From Herpetosiphon llansteffanensis (lineage in GTDB: Bacteria > Chloroflexota > Chloroflexia > Chloroflexales > Herpetosiphonaceae), in assembly GCF_003205875.1 (NCBI RefSeq), contig NZ_PUBZ01000125.1, positions 118,741-182,740 on the forward strand: a DNA stretch of 64,000 bases, written 5' to 3'. The number at the start of each line of letters is the position of its first letter. Positions within the stretch are counted from its first letter, which is position 1. The notes beneath the pieces were generated by a model. It saw only the letters and a program-made list of their open reading frames with translations. It made no database searches and was not told where the DNA came from. Position numbers and translations under genes: made by a program. Of this stretch, positions 36,423-45,560 are shown in pieces.

Positions 36423-36653
36423 TTATGGAGCATTGTCGGTGGTTATTGCAGGCTTAGGCTGGCCTTCTGCATCAAAATGGGCTTTGGTGCGTTGCTCGAC
36501 GGTTGCCCGTGGCAACATCACTTTATGCTCGCAGGTCATGCAGCGCAAGCCAATATCGGCTCCCAAGCGGGTGACTCGCCAGCGATAGCCGCCACAGGGA
36601 TGCGGTTTGCGCAGTTGTACAATGTCTTCAAGCGCTAAATCTAAACGGGCCAC
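36423..36653 (-). CDS. DUF951 family protein
   Basis: A 76-aa protein whose core (LEDIVQLRKPHPCGGYRW, then GLRCMTCEHKVMLPR) is DUF951, a small domain with conserved cysteines that may bind zinc and is often next to translation or replication genes. The start is taken as GTG at 36653, because GAGGT lies seven bases upstream and the size then fits the family. The gene begins 4 bp after the AcoX-like kinase gene, so the two are one operon. Confidence 0.88.
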   Translation of the reverse strand: MARLDLALEDIVQLRKPHPCGGYRWRVTRLGADIGLRCMTCEHKVMLPRATVEQRTKAHFDAEGQPKPAITTDNAP

Positions 36654-36657
36654 AAAC

Positions 36658-37608
36658 TTACCTCGCTTGCTGTTGGGCAAATGCTGCCAAGGCCGCAACA
36701 AGATCAACAGTTGTCACGCCTTCGGCAATGACGTTAACCTGCCACTGTTCGCCCACCCGTGCCATCCATTCGCGCTCGCCATCAAGCGCAATAGCGCCAC
36801 TGCGCAACTCGATGCGTTGCCCAGCATGCAAATAGCTATGTTCAGCAACAGACACTGGCGTAATCATCCCAGGCGCAATTGGCACGTTGATGCTGCGACC
36901 AGCCCCAAGCAGCACATGCACCGCTTGCGCCTCAGCAGGTGCAACTCCAGCATGGCCGCCAATCGCCGAAAGCCCAACTGTGCCCGGGGTTAATCGGGTC
37001 GTAATCAATTGCTGCACTTTGCTAATTTCCCATACCGCCCGCCCGCCAAGGCTATCGGCAACGCTGGCCACATCAACCAAGGCTATGTCAATCAATTCGT
37101 GGTTGCGATAAATTTCGAGCAAGGCATGGCGATTGATTGCCTCAGGCGCAAAACATGCCACGCTGCCAGCAGCCAAGCCAGCCAAGGTCGGCTCGATTGT
37201 CTGCGGAAAGGCATTGTTGGTTCCGGTCGAAAGCGCCAAAATCGGCATCGAACGCGAGCCTTTGATCGCGGCCCGAGCAGTGCCATCGCCGCCAAGCGTG
37301 ATCAAACAGCCAATCTGATGTTGCTCGGCCAACTGGGCTGCCAAGGTCGTATCATCAGCATGATCGTGCCATTGACCCTCGAATGGGATTAAACGAAATG
37401 GCAATTGTTGGCGTTCAGCAGCGTTGCGCACAATCCCAGCATGATCAGGCATATACCAAACTTCGTGAACTGGCGTAGCCGCCAAACCTTGCAAAACCCG
37501 CCGCACAATGCTGGTTTTTTCGTTGTTCGAGACGCTCGATGCATGGCTAACCACCCGCCGAATGTCTTTACTTGAGGCTGGATTGGCAATAATCGCAACA
37601 CTGGTCAT
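36658..37608 (-). CDS. ATP-NAD kinase/AcoX-like protein
   Basis: A 316-aa protein of the NAD kinase superfamily, AcoX-like branch. The N-terminus (IIANPASSKDIRRVVSHAS) and EKTSIVRRVLQGL are typical. The GGDGTARA motif and the following STGTNNAFP match the kinase nucleotide-binding core. AcoX function is not known with certainty; some relatives sit near acetoin or diol dehydratase genes. GGAGAT precedes the ATG at 37608; the open frame continues upstream into repeat sequence and is not coding there. Downstream is DUF951 in the same operon. Confidence 0.85.
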   Translation of the reverse strand: MTSVAIIANPASSKDIRRVVSHASSVSNNEKTSIVRRVLQGLAATPVHEVWYMPDHAGIVRNAAERQQLPFRLIPFEGQWHDHADDTTLAAQLAEQHQIGCLITLGGDGTARAAIKGSRSMPILALSTGTNNAFPQTIEPTLAGLAAGSVACFAPEAINRHALLEIYRNHELIDIALVDVASVADSLGGRAVWEISKVQQLITTRLTPGTVGLSAIGGHAGVAPAEAQAVHVLLGAGRSINVPIAPGMITPVSVAEHSYLHAGQRIELRSGAIALDGEREWMARVGEQWQVNVIAEGVTTVDLVAALAAFAQQQAR

Positions 37609-37636
37609 AACTACCGATCTCCACAATTGATCCTCG

Positions 37637-37795
37637 AAAGTCACGAAGGAACACGAAGGGCCGCAACCGCGAAGAACGCGAAGCACACGAAGCTTTTTTC
37701 GCCACGAATTCCACGAATTCCACGAAAAAATTTTTCCGCTAGCCCAGAGCCAATAGCCTGTAGCCATTCCATCCTCTGCGCCTCTGCATTAAACA
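37637..37795. repeat. Composite CACGAAG-type repeat, copy A
   Basis: Degenerate CACGAAG/CGCGAAG words run from about 37641 to 37692, followed by CTTTTTTCGCCACGAATTC and ACGAATTC words, then after a gap by CCAATAGCC and CCTCTGCATTAAA. The same order of parts is seen at 40014-40240. It is non-coding and lies upstream of the AcoX-like gene. Confidence 0.8.
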
Positions 37796-37823
37796 ACCAA
37801 TCCTGATGGCCAATCCCCAGTTC

Positions 37824-37851
37824 CTATGCTCTATGTTCTATGCTCTATGTT
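37824..37851. repeat. Heptanucleotide tandem repeat (CTATGYT x4)
   Basis: Four head-to-tail heptamers alternate CTATGCT and CTATGTT. They lie in the gap before the 87-aa protein gene's 3' end. Such arrays can vary in copy number by slippage. Confidence 0.85.
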
Positions 37852-37872
37852 CTGCTCCCCGACCCCCGAACC

Positions 37873-38136
37873 CTACTTTTGCAACTTGCGCAACAAGGCT
37901 GGAATATTGGGATAAAAACCAACCCCTAGCAATGGTGGCGCAACTGGGCTGCCTTCTGCATTCCAATAGCGTTGACGCAGATCGCTGCCGTTTGGTAGGC
38001 GTAGGCTGTAGGGAACGCCCAAAACTTTGCCTTCACCAACCCGCAAACCACGTGGTTGCGAAAATTCCTTGAAAATTGCACCCAACAACAGGCTAATACC
38101 TGAGAAAATGATCGTTCGGCGAAGCCATGGTTTCAT
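37873..38136 (-). CDS. Small membrane-anchored protein (DUF5808-like)
   Basis: An 87-aa protein with a basic N-terminus and a hydrophobic segment (about 8-22), then a short conserved-looking domain (LGVPYSLRLPNGSDLRQRYWN, LLGVGFYPNIPALL) resembling DUF5808. Function unknown. GAGGAG precedes the ATG at 38136. It follows the TIGR03943 gene by 20 bp and may be the last gene of the permease operon. Confidence 0.72.
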   Translation of the reverse strand: MKPWLRRTIIFSGISLLLGAIFKEFSQPRGLRVGEGKVLGVPYSLRLPNGSDLRQRYWNAEGSPVAPPLLGVGFYPNIPALLRKLQK

Positions 38137-38156
38137 CGTAAACTCCTCAGCAATAG

Positions 38157-38852
38157 TTATGGATACAAATAGGGTGAACTTGGCATATCGATTGCAACGA
38201 GCGTTCCGCTGATCTGCGGCACAATCGAGCCATTAATTTCAGCTGGTACAAATGTTCCTTCAACCCGCACCCATTGATCGTTAGTAAAATCTGCGCCATT
38301 GCTGGCCTTCACGCGCAACGACAAGGCGGTGCCATCGGCGGTGCAGCAGGTCACAACATAGCGCCCAACCAACACTTCATCAGCAGGCAAATCGGGCGTT
38401 CGATAGACAAAGCCCTCGAAGGCAGCTTGCTTATCGCGCAACACCGCAAGATCGCTCTGACGCACGGCGGTCGTCCACTCAAGCAGCGTCCAGCTTTTGC
38501 TATCATCAGATAAGTTGGTTTTCCAGCGGGCAAGCAAATTATCGCTCGAATTGGCATTTAACGCCTTGCCAGAGACCAAATTTGCGCCCAACGGACGAGC
38601 AGGAACCAGCAAAGCAAAAGCCACCGGAATCGTCAGCAAGGCCAGCATATGTTTGGGAATTGCTGGCGCTTTGGTCAGGGCCATACCTAGCGCCGCCAGC
38701 AGCAACACAATCGCCGTCGCTACCAACAAGCTAGTATAGCGCGGATGAATATACAAATTCAAGCGGTTGGTCTGCCATTTGAAAATAATCATGGCTCCCA
38801 AGCCAAACATCACCGCAATCGAGAGCCAACGCTCAAGCACTTGACGTTGCAT
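38157..38852 (-). CDS. TIGR03943/DUF1980 family protein (YcgQ-like)
   Basis: A 231-aa protein with three or four N-terminal membrane segments and a C-terminal soluble domain containing the family motif RYVVTCCTADG and WVRVEGTF. It is the usual partner of the DUF318 permease, whose gene ends 8 bp upstream. The role of the pair is not settled; metal or small-molecule export has been suggested for relatives. GAGGT precedes the ATG. Confidence 0.9.
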   Translation of the reverse strand: MQRQVLERWLSIAVMFGLGAMIIFKWQTNRLNLYIHPRYTSLLVATAIVLLLAALGMALTKAPAIPKHMLALLTIPVAFALLVPARPLGANLVSGKALNANSSDNLLARWKTNLSDDSKSWTLLEWTTAVRQSDLAVLRDKQAAFEGFVYRTPDLPADEVLVGRYVVTCCTADGTALSLRVKASNGADFTNDQWVRVEGTFVPAEINGSIVPQISGTLVAIDMPSSPYLYP

Positions 38853-38860
38853 TTTCTACC

Positions 38861-39934
38861 TCACACCAAAACAACATAGCTGATCAAGCCAGCGATAATT
38901 GCAAATAACGCCGCCAGCACGACCATCGCCACCACCGCTGAGCGCCGGAAGGTTGAGGTCAGCATCAACGTGCTTTTAATATCGATCATCGGGCCGAATA
39001 CTAAGAAGGCCATGACCGCACCAGGATGGAACAAACCAAGGAACGAAAGGGCCAAAAAGGCATCAACGGTTGAACAAACTGAAAGCAGCACTGCCACCAA
39101 CATCAGCACCACAATCCCGACCAACGGCGCAAAAAAGCCGATGCTGCTATCGTTCAAGGTTAATAAGGCTGATTGTGGGATGAAGGTTTGCATCGTGGCC
39201 GCCAGCAACGAGCCAATGACCAAATATTGCGCCATCTCGAAAAACTCAGTGCTGCCATGGGCAATCAAGCCCGCCAAACGGCCTTTTGATTGGTCGTGAG
39301 TGTGGTCGCACGCACCATGGTCATGGTCGCAATGGCTGTGGTCATGATCATCGGCAGTCAATGAAAGCGGCGTGAGAATCGACTCGCGCTTAATTCCAGC
39401 CCCAATAATCAAGCCAATCGTCAAAGCAATGACGATCGTAAAGCCAACCCGCGCCAACGCCCAACGCACATCGCCAAAGGCAATTGAGGTTGAGATCAAC
39501 ACGATAGGATTGACCACCGGAGCCGCCAAGGCAAAGGCAATCCCCATTGGGGCCGGAGCGCCTTTGCGCAACAAGCGCCGACTAGTGGGAATCGCCCCGC
39601 ACTCGCAGACGGGAAACAGCAAGCCCAAGAGCGAACCAAAAATTGACGCACCAAAGGCATTTTGCGGCACAAAACTGGCCAAATGCTGGGGCTTCACAAA
39701 CTCGCCAATTAAAACCGAGACAATCACCCCTGCACTTAAAAAGGGCAAGGCTTCGATAAAAATCCCTTGGAAGGTCGTAACCAAACCTTGCAGTTTATTG
39801 GTTAATGGGGCTAAATTGCTAGGCACAAGCCAACCGCTCGCTAGCCACAGCCCAATAATGCCAATTAACGGAGCGAAAAACAGGAGCCATTTACGTTGGG
39901 TTTTGGATTGAGCATTGACACTGACAACAGCCAT
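38861..39934 (-). CDS. Permease, DUF318/ArsP_1 family (YcgR-like)
   Basis: A 357-aa membrane protein with about 8-10 segments. The family motif LFPVCECGAIPTSRRLLRKGAP and the later APVVNPIVLIST are present. A cytoplasmic loop near residue 200 is rich in His/Asp/Cys (DDHDHSHCDHDHGACDHTHD), suggesting metal binding. The second half repeats the first in topology (STVDAFLALSF, GPMIDIKSTLML). GAGGT sets the ATG at 39934. It is co-transcribed with the TIGR03943 partner. The substrate is unproven; a divalent metal is a fair inference from the histidine loop. Confidence 0.9.
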   Translation of the reverse strand: MAVVSVNAQSKTQRKWLLFFAPLIGIIGLWLASGWLVPSNLAPLTNKLQGLVTTFQGIFIEALPFLSAGVIVSVLIGEFVKPQHLASFVPQNAFGASIFGSLLGLLFPVCECGAIPTSRRLLRKGAPAPMGIAFALAAPVVNPIVLISTSIAFGDVRWALARVGFTIVIALTIGLIIGAGIKRESILTPLSLTADDHDHSHCDHDHGACDHTHDQSKGRLAGLIAHGSTEFFEMAQYLVIGSLLAATMQTFIPQSALLTLNDSSIGFFAPLVGIVVLMLVAVLLSVCSTVDAFLALSFLGLFHPGAVMAFLVFGPMIDIKSTLMLTSTFRRSAVVAMVVLAALFAIIAGLISYVVLV

Positions 39935-40013
39935 GGGGATACCTCGTTGGTTCAACTGCTACCATGATACCCGAAAATCCCAGTGCTGAAAACAGCAAAC
40001 TCCAATGTTGATC

Positions 40014-40240
40014 CAGGAAGCGCACGAAGGGTTAGGAACCACGAAGAACACGAAGCGCACGAAGGGCACGAAAGATCGAAACCGCGAAGGCCGCGAAGAT
40101 CGCGAAGCTATATTTTTTCGCCACGAATTCGACGAATACATATTTTTAGCCACAGATTGACACAGATTATTTGGATTAGATTCGTGCCAGCCCAATGCCT
40201 CCAGCCAATAGCCCTTCATCCTCTACGCCTCTGCGTTAAA
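40014..40240. repeat. Composite CACGAAG-type repeat, copy B
   Basis: About a dozen CACGAAG/CGCGAAG words from 40016 to 40109 are followed by TTTTTTCGCCACGAATTCG, a CCACAGATTGACACAGATTA segment, CCAATAGCC and CCTCTGCGTTAAA. Order and orientation match copy A at 37637-37795. Together with 40241-40424 it fills the 490-bp gap between the permease gene and the kdp operon. Confidence 0.8.
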
Positions 40241-40320
40241 TTTGGTTATGCAAGCACCAAATCGATAACACATTCGTGCTCTGCGCGTTCTTCGCGGTTA
40301 ATTTTCATCCTTCATCCTTC

Positions 40321-40362
40321 ATCTTGATACTTTCTTGATCTGGTTTTGATCAATCTTGATAC
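40321..40362 (+). promoter_or_regulatory. Direct repeats upstream of kdp, possible KdpE site
   Basis: ATCTTGATAC occurs at 40321-40330 and again at 40353-40362, with related CTTGATC and TTTTGATCAAT between. It lies about 60 bp before the first small gene of the kdp operon. The link to KdpE is inference only. Confidence 0.35.
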
Positions 40363-40424
40363 CTGCTTGAGGCCATTTCTGGTTGAATAGATGCAGGTTA
40401 AATATGGTTGATTGAGGTTCGTTT

Positions 40425-40517
40425 ATGGATGTTTGGTTTCTGGGATTAATGGGAATATTTGTGCTCGTGACATGGGCATTGTTGCGGCTGTGTGCCGCGT
40501 TAGGCAGCAAGCAATGA
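40425..40517 (+). CDS. Small membrane protein preceding kdpF
   Basis: A 30-aa hydrophobic peptide with one membrane helix (FLGLMGIFVLVTWALLRLC). A GAGG at 40413-40416 lies upstream of the ATG. Its TGA overlaps the ATG of kdpF (ATGA at 40514-40517), so translation is coupled. It is not KdpF, which follows. Short single-helix proteins in this slot are probably accessory to the Kdp complex, but I cannot name a family. Confidence 0.7.
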   Translation: MDVWFLGLMGIFVLVTWALLRLCAALGSKQ

Positions 40518-40603
40518 GCACATTGTATTTAATTGCGGCACTCGTAACCCTTGGCTTAGTTATTTATCTCTTTTGGGCGTTGATGCAGCCCGAGGTGTTT
40601 TAA
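40514..40603 (+). CDS. kdpF: KdpF, small subunit of the K+-transporting ATPase
   Basis: A 29-aa single-helix protein (LYLIAALVTLGLVIYLFWAL) ending in the typical PEVF. KdpF stabilises the KdpABC complex in the membrane. Its start overlaps the preceding small gene and its stop overlaps the kdpA start (TAATG at 40601-40605). Confidence 0.88.
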   Translation: MSTLYLIAALVTLGLVIYLFWALMQPEVF

Positions 40604-42342
40604 TGATCAGCAATATTATCATTCAAATTGGCAGCTTTTTGCTGGTGCTTTTGGCTTGTGTCATTCCATTGGGCCGCTATATGGCCAAGGTTTATGGCGA
40701 AACGCCGCCCATGCAACGCTTTTTTGGCCCAATCGAGCGTTTGATCTATCGGCTCTTGGGCATCGATGCAAAAACAGAGATGAACTGGAAACACTATGCC
40801 GTGGCGTTGCTGGGGTTCAATGGTGTGGGCTTGCTGTTGCTCTATGGCTTGCAACGTGTGCAGGCTTGGCTGCCACTCAATCCTCAACAATTGCCAGCAA
40901 TTAGCGCCGATTCGGCCTTCAACACTGCTGCCAGTTTTGTGAGCAACACCAATTGGCAGGGCTATGCTGGCGAAACAACGATGAGCTATTTGACCCAGAT
41001 GCTGGGCCTAACGGTGCAGAATTTTGTTTCAGCCGCCACGGGCATGGCGGTGTTGATTGGCCTGATTCGCGGCATTACCCGCCGTTCGAGCAGCACAATT
41101 GGCAATTTTTGGGTCGATTTGACGCGTTCGACGCTCTATATTTTGTTGCCATTATCGCTGGTGCTCTCGCTGGTATTGGTGTCGCAGGGCGTAGTGCAAA
41201 GCTTAAACACCTCGCAAACGATCGAGTTGCTGCAACCAATCGTCAACGTCGATGGCCAGACAATCAGCCAACAAACAATTGCGCTTGGTCCAGCAGCTTC
41301 GCAAATTGCCATCAAACAATTGGGAACCAATGGCGGTGGCTTTTTCAACGTCAACTCGGCGCATCCCTTGGAAAATCCTACGCCGCTGAGCAATTTGTTA
41401 GAACTGTTGAGCATTGTCTTGATTCCGGCGGCGCTCTGTTACACCTTCGGCATTATGGTCGGCGATAAACGCCAAGGCTGGGCGATTCTGGCCACCATGA
41501 CGATCATTTTGCTTGGGTTTACGGCGCTGGCCGTGGGCGCTGAACAAGCTGGCAATCCGCTCTATCAGAAGCTCGGCATTGACGACCAAGCTTCGGCCTT
41601 GCAAGCGGGCGGCAATATGGAAGGCAAAGAAACCCGCTTTGGCATCGTCAATTCGGCCTTGTGGGCGACCGTCACTACCGCCGCCTCAAATGGCTCGGTC
41701 AATTCGATGCACGATTCGTACACGCCGCTTGGTGGTTTAGCCCCAATGGTGCTGATGCAGCTTGGCGAGGTGGTTTTCGGCGGGGTTGGCTCTGGCCTGT
41801 ATGGCATGCTGATCTTTGCAATCATCACGGTGTTTGTAGCGGGCTTGATGGTTGGCCGAACGCCTGAATATTTGGGCAAAAAAATCGAAGCCTTTGAGAT
41901 GAAAATGGCCGCGCTGATTATCTTGATTCCGTGTGTCACGACCTTGTTGATCACCGCGATTGCCGTGAGCAGCGACGCTGGCAAAGCCACGGTGTTCAAT
42001 AGCGGCGCGCATGGATTTAGCGAAGTGCTGTATGCGGCAACTTCTGCCGCCAATAACAATGGTAGCGCCTTCGCAGGCCTTGGAGCCAATACGCCGTTCT
42101 ACAACACATGGCTAGGCATCGCCATGCTGGTCTCGCGCTTCTGGCTGATTATTCCAACCTTGGCGATTGCTGGCGGGCTGGCCAATAAAAAGCTCATTCC
42201 GCAAAGCGCTGGCACCTTGCCAACCCATACGCCCTTGTTTGTTGGCTTGTTGATTGGCGTGGTGTTGATTGTTGGGGCGCTGACGTTTATTCCAGCCTTG
42301 GCGCTTGGCCCGATCGTTGAACATTTATTGATGAGTTTATAA
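40603..42342 (+). CDS. kdpA: KdpA, K+-channel-like subunit
   Basis: A 579-aa membrane protein with about ten helices. It contains the K+ selectivity-type loops, such as [10 protein letters not shown] and the signature [20 protein letters not shown], and later NNNGSAFAG. It forms the K+ entry path of the high-affinity Kdp pump. The ATG at 40603 has GAGGT at 40592-40596; the frame further upstream is not used. Full length. Confidence 0.97.
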   Translation: MISNIIIQIGSFLLVLLACVIPLGRYMAKVYGETPPMQRFFGPIERLIYRLLGIDAKTEMNWKHYAVALLGFNGVGLLLLYGLQRVQAWLPLNPQQLPAISADSAFNTAASFVSNTNWQGYAGETTMSYLTQMLGLTVQNFVSAATGMAVLIGLIRGITRRSSSTIGNFWVDLTRSTLYILLPLSLVLSLVLVSQGVVQSLNTSQTIELLQPIVNVDGQTISQQTIALGPAASQIAIKQLGTNGGGFFNVNSAHPLENPTPLSNLLELLSIVLIPAALCYTFGIMVGDKRQGWAILATMTIILLGFTALAVGAEQAGNPLYQKLGIDDQASALQAGGNMEGKETRFGIVNSALWATVTTAASNGSVNSMHDSYTPLGGLAPMVLMQLGEVVFGGVGSGLYGMLIFAIITVFVAGLMVGRTPEYLGKKIEAFEMKMAALIILIPCVTTLLITAIAVSSDAGKATVFNSGAHGFSEVLYAATSAANNNGSAFAGLGANTPFYNTWLGIAMLVSRFWLIIPTLAIAGGLANKKLIPQSAGTLPTHTPLFVGLLIGVVLIVGALTFIPALALGPIVEHLLMSL

Positions 42343-42352
42343 GGCAAGAACG

Positions 42353-44446
42353 ATGAATCATACACTTCCAAAAAACCGCTCGCTGTTTGATCGCGCGATT
42401 GTTGGGCCAGCGCTCAAAGCAGCCGTGCTCAAATTCGATCCGCGCTTGCAAGTGCGCAATCCGGTAATGTTTGTGGTCTTTGTTGGGGCGATTTTCACCA
42501 CTGGTTTATGGATGCACGCATTAATTGCTGGCGGCGAAACTTCGCCCAATTTTAGCTTGGCGATTGCTGGCTGGCTCTGGTTGACGCTGTTGTTTGCCAA
42601 TTTTGCCGAAGCTATGGCCGAAGGTCGCGGCAAAGCCCAAGCAGATACATTACGTCAATCACGTCGTGATGTGCAAGCAGTTAAATTAAGCTCAGCGCAA
42701 CGCACCAGCAAGCAAACAACTGTGGCTGCTAGCGATCTGCGCAAAGGCGATTACATTTTGGTCAGCGCTGGCGAAACGATTGCAGGCGATGGCGATGTGA
42801 TCGAAGGTGTGGCGGCGGTCGACGAAAGCGCAATCACTGGCGAAAGCGCTCCGGTCATTCGCGAAAGTGGCGGCGATCGTTCGGCGGTAACTGGCGGCAC
42901 GCGAGTGCTCTCCGATTGGCTGCTTATCCAAATTAGCGCCAATCCAGGCGAAACCTTCCTCGACCGCATGATTGCCATGGTCGAAGGCGCAAAACGTCAA
43001 AAAACGCCAAACGAAATTGCGCTCAACATTTTGCTGACTGCATTAACCATCATCTTTTTGATGGCGACGGCAACACTTTTGCCCTTCTCAATCTATAGCG
43101 TCGCAGCGGTTAAGGCGCTTGATCCAAGCAGCCAAGCCTTGCCAATTACCGTCACTGCCTTGGTCGCCCTGTTGGTCTGTTTGATTCCGACCACGATTGG
43201 CGGTTTGCTCTCGGCGATTGGTATCGCAGGCATGGATCGCATGATTCAAGCCAATGTGATCGCCATGTCGGGGCGGGCAGTCGAAGCAGCAGGCGATGTT
43301 GATGTGTTGCTATTGGATAAAACTGGCACGATCACCTTGGGCAATCGCCAAGCTACCAACTTTTTGCCAGCAGCAGGCGTGGAAGTGCGCGAGTTGGCCG
43401 ATGCAGCCCAATTGGCTTCGCTGGCCGACGAAACGCCAGAAGGCCGTTCGATTGTGCTGCTTGCCAACGAGCACTACCAAATTGGTGAGCGCCAAGCTGC
43501 TGGGCTAGATGCTGAATTTGTGGCCTTCACCGCCCAAACTCGCATGAGCGGCATCAATATCGCAGGCCGCCAAATTCGCAAAGGCGCAGTCGATGCAATC
43601 GAGCGTTATTTGCGCGAACAACAATCGGTCTTGCCAAGCGATGTGCGTGCCAATGTTGAAACGATTGCGCGCGCTGGTGGTACGCCATTGGTCGTCGCCG
43701 ATGGCAAACGCGCCTTGGGCGTTATCCAGCTCAAGGATATTGTCAAGGGTGGTATGAAAGAGCGCTTTGGCGAACTGCGCCGCATGGGCATCAAAACCGT
43801 CATGATCACTGGCGATAATCCTCTGACCGCCGCCGCCATCGCTGCCGAAGCAGGTGTTGACGACTTTTTGGCCGAGGCCACGCCCGAAGCCAAACTTAGC
43901 CTGATTCGCGAATATCAGGCTGGTGGGCGCTTGGTGGCGATGACTGGCGATGGAACCAACGACGCGCCAGCCTTGGCTCAAGCAGACGTAGCCATGGCCA
44001 TGAATACTGGCACCAACGCCGCCAAAGAAGCAGGCAATATGGTCGATCTCGATTCCAACCCGACCAAATTGATCGAAGTTGTCGAGATTGGCAAGCAATT
44101 ATTGATGACTCGTGGCGCACTGACCACCTTTTCAATTGCCAACGATATTGCCAAATATTTTGCGATTATTCCTGCGGCTTTTGCCAGCACCTACCCAGTG
44201 TTGAATCAACTCAACATTATGGGCTTGGCCTCGCCAGAAAGCGCAATTATTTCGGCGGTGATTTTCAATGCCTTGATTATTGTGTTTCTGATTCCGCTGG
44301 CCTTGCGCGGAGTACGCTATCGGGCGGTCGCCGCAGCGCAAGCCTTACGCAGCAACTTGCTGATCTATGGGCTTGGCGGCTTGATTGTGCCCTTCATTGG
44401 CATCAAACTAATCGATCTGTTGTTAGTGGGCTTGGGCCTTGTCTAG
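42353..44446 (+). CDS. kdpB: KdpB, P-type ATPase catalytic subunit
   Basis: A 697-aa P-type ATPase. It has the dephosphorylation motif [14 protein letters not shown], the phosphorylation site DKTGTIT with Asp322, and the hinge motif [18 protein letters not shown]. Length and order are normal, so it should be active. It hydrolyses ATP to drive K+ through KdpA. It begins 11 bp after kdpA. Confidence 0.97.
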   Translation: MNHTLPKNRSLFDRAIVGPALKAAVLKFDPRLQVRNPVMFVVFVGAIFTTGLWMHALIAGGETSPNFSLAIAGWLWLTLLFANFAEAMAEGRGKAQADTLRQSRRDVQAVKLSSAQRTSKQTTVAASDLRKGDYILVSAGETIAGDGDVIEGVAAVDESAITGESAPVIRESGGDRSAVTGGTRVLSDWLLIQISANPGETFLDRMIAMVEGAKRQKTPNEIALNILLTALTIIFLMATATLLPFSIYSVAAVKALDPSSQALPITVTALVALLVCLIPTTIGGLLSAIGIAGMDRMIQANVIAMSGRAVEAAGDVDVLLLDKTGTITLGNRQATNFLPAAGVEVRELADAAQLASLADETPEGRSIVLLANEHYQIGERQAAGLDAEFVAFTAQTRMSGINIAGRQIRKGAVDAIERYLREQQSVLPSDVRANVETIARAGGTPLVVADGKRALGVIQLKDIVKGGMKERFGELRRMGIKTVMITGDNPLTAAAIAAEAGVDDFLAEATPEAKLSLIREYQAGGRLVAMTGDGTNDAPALAQADVAMAMNTGTNAAKEAGNMVDLDSNPTKLIEVVEIGKQLLMTRGALTTFSIANDIAKYFAIIPAAFASTYPVLNQLNIMGLASPESAIISAVIFNALIIVFLIPLALRGVRYRAVAAAQALRSNLLIYGLGGLIVPFIGIKLIDLLLVGLGLV

Positions 44447-44456
44447 GAGCACGATC

Positions 44457-44720
44457 ATGCAACGGCAGCAAGCATCACACATTTGGCTTGATCTGATGTG
44501 TGCTGGCATCATTGTGAGCATTGGCGAAATTCAAATCCAAGCATTGAGCCAAATTCTCACTATCACGTTATCAATCGCTGTGTTGATCGTGGGTTATGCA
44601 GCAATCAGCATCTGGGCGTGGCGGCATTCGGCCACGCCTGCCCACGGCCATTTGCAATACGTTCGGCGCGATCAGCAAGCAATTAATTATCGTTGGATTA
44701 ACGATGAGGAACATCAATAA
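44457..44720 (+). CDS. Small two-helix membrane protein inserted between kdpB and kdpC
   Basis: An 87-aa protein with two hydrophobic segments (about 10-30 and 35-55) and a charged C-terminal tail. AGGAG at 44445-44449 precedes the ATG at 44457, and its TAA overlaps the ATG of kdpC (TAATG). Tight coupling on both sides means it is made with the Kdp subunits. It is absent from the standard kdpFABC order. I recognise no family. Confidence 0.8.
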   Translation: MQRQQASHIWLDLMCAGIIVSIGEIQIQALSQILTITLSIAVLIVGYAAISIWAWRHSATPAHGHLQYVRRDQQAINYRWINDEEHQ

Positions 44721-45301
44721 TGCGTACGTTTCTTCGGCCAGCTTTGGCCGCAATCATCATCTTTAGCGTTTTGACCGGAATTATCTATCCAGTGTTGGTG
44801 ACAGCCATTGCCCAAGTGGCGTTTCCGAGCCAGGCCAATGGCAGCCTAATTGAGCAAGCAGGCGTGCAACGTGGCTCAGCCTTAATTGGCCAACAATTTG
44901 ACCAAGCTGGTTATTTTTGGGGCCGTCTTTCAGCAACCGGCCCAGTGCCCTACAACGCAGCAGCTTCCAGCGGCTCGAACTACGGCCCGCTCAATCCAAG
45001 CTTGGCCGAAGCGGTTCAAGCTCGGATCGCCGCGCTCAAGGCCGCCGATCCCAACAACCCATTGCCAATTCCAGTCGATTTGGTCACCGCCTCGGCCAGC
45101 GGGCTAGATCCGGAAATCTCGCCTGCTGCTGCGCTCTATCAAGTTCAGCGAGTTGCCACGGCACGGGGCCTGACGCAAAGCCAAGTGCAACAATTGGTTG
45201 AGCAACATACCAGCCAACCAACGCTGGGAATTTTGGGCGAGCCACGGGTTAATGTGTTGCAATTGAACATGGCACTTGATCAAATCAAGGCTATCGATTG
45301 A
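44720..45301 (+). CDS. kdpC: KdpC, accessory subunit of the K+-transporting ATPase
   Basis: A 193-aa protein with one N-terminal membrane helix (about 7-28) and a periplasmic-side domain. The motifs [35 protein letters not shown] and [22 protein letters not shown] are diagnostic. It assists KdpB assembly and ATP affinity. It is the last gene of the operon, followed by an interspersed palindromic repeat that may end the transcript. Confidence 0.97.
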   Translation: MRTFLRPALAAIIIFSVLTGIIYPVLVTAIAQVAFPSQANGSLIEQAGVQRGSALIGQQFDQAGYFWGRLSATGPVPYNAAASSGSNYGPLNPSLAEAVQARIAALKAADPNNPLPIPVDLVTASASGLDPEISPAAALYQVQRVATARGLTQSQVQQLVEQHTSQPTLGILGEPRVNVLQLNMALDQIKAID

Positions 45302-45357
45302 GAACCTCATCCGATCCTTACAAGGTAGATTGTTAATATCGTGTTGTGTTCAAACCT

Positions 45358-45490
45358 TCCCTCACCCCAACCCCTCTCCCGTGCGCGGGCGAGGGGCTTT
45401 TTGGGTTGGTGGTTTTCGCCGAAATCGTGGTGAAACCGCGCAGCTCCCCCTCGCCCGCGTTCAGTGGGAGAGGGGGCTGGGGGGTGAGGG
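45358..45490. repeat. Interspersed palindromic repeat, copy 3
   Basis: It starts TTCCCTCACCCCAACCCCTC and ends CTGGGGGGTGAGGGAA. The interior AGCTCCCCCTCGCCCGCGT matches copy 4 in the same orientation. It lies between the converging kdpC and UvrA-like genes. Confidence 0.88.
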
Positions 45491-45520
45491 AATACTTGCC
45501 ACCACCAATCGATCACAACC

Positions 45521-45552
45521 TTCCCTTGTAACAGAGGGGTTGGGGTGAGGGA
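45521..45552. repeat. Fragment of the interspersed palindromic repeat
   Basis: CCCTTGTAACAGAGGGGTTG followed by GGGTGAGGGAA: one short-armed end of the element, 31 bp after copy 3 and next to the UvrA-like stop codon. Confidence 0.65.
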
Positions 45553-45560
45553 ACCCATAA

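Noticed and set aside
37609..37767. N-terminal extension of the AcoX-like protein into repeat DNA
   Set aside because: The extra 53 codons are Trp/Arg-rich translation of the CACGAAG repeat; GGAGAT supports ATG 37608.
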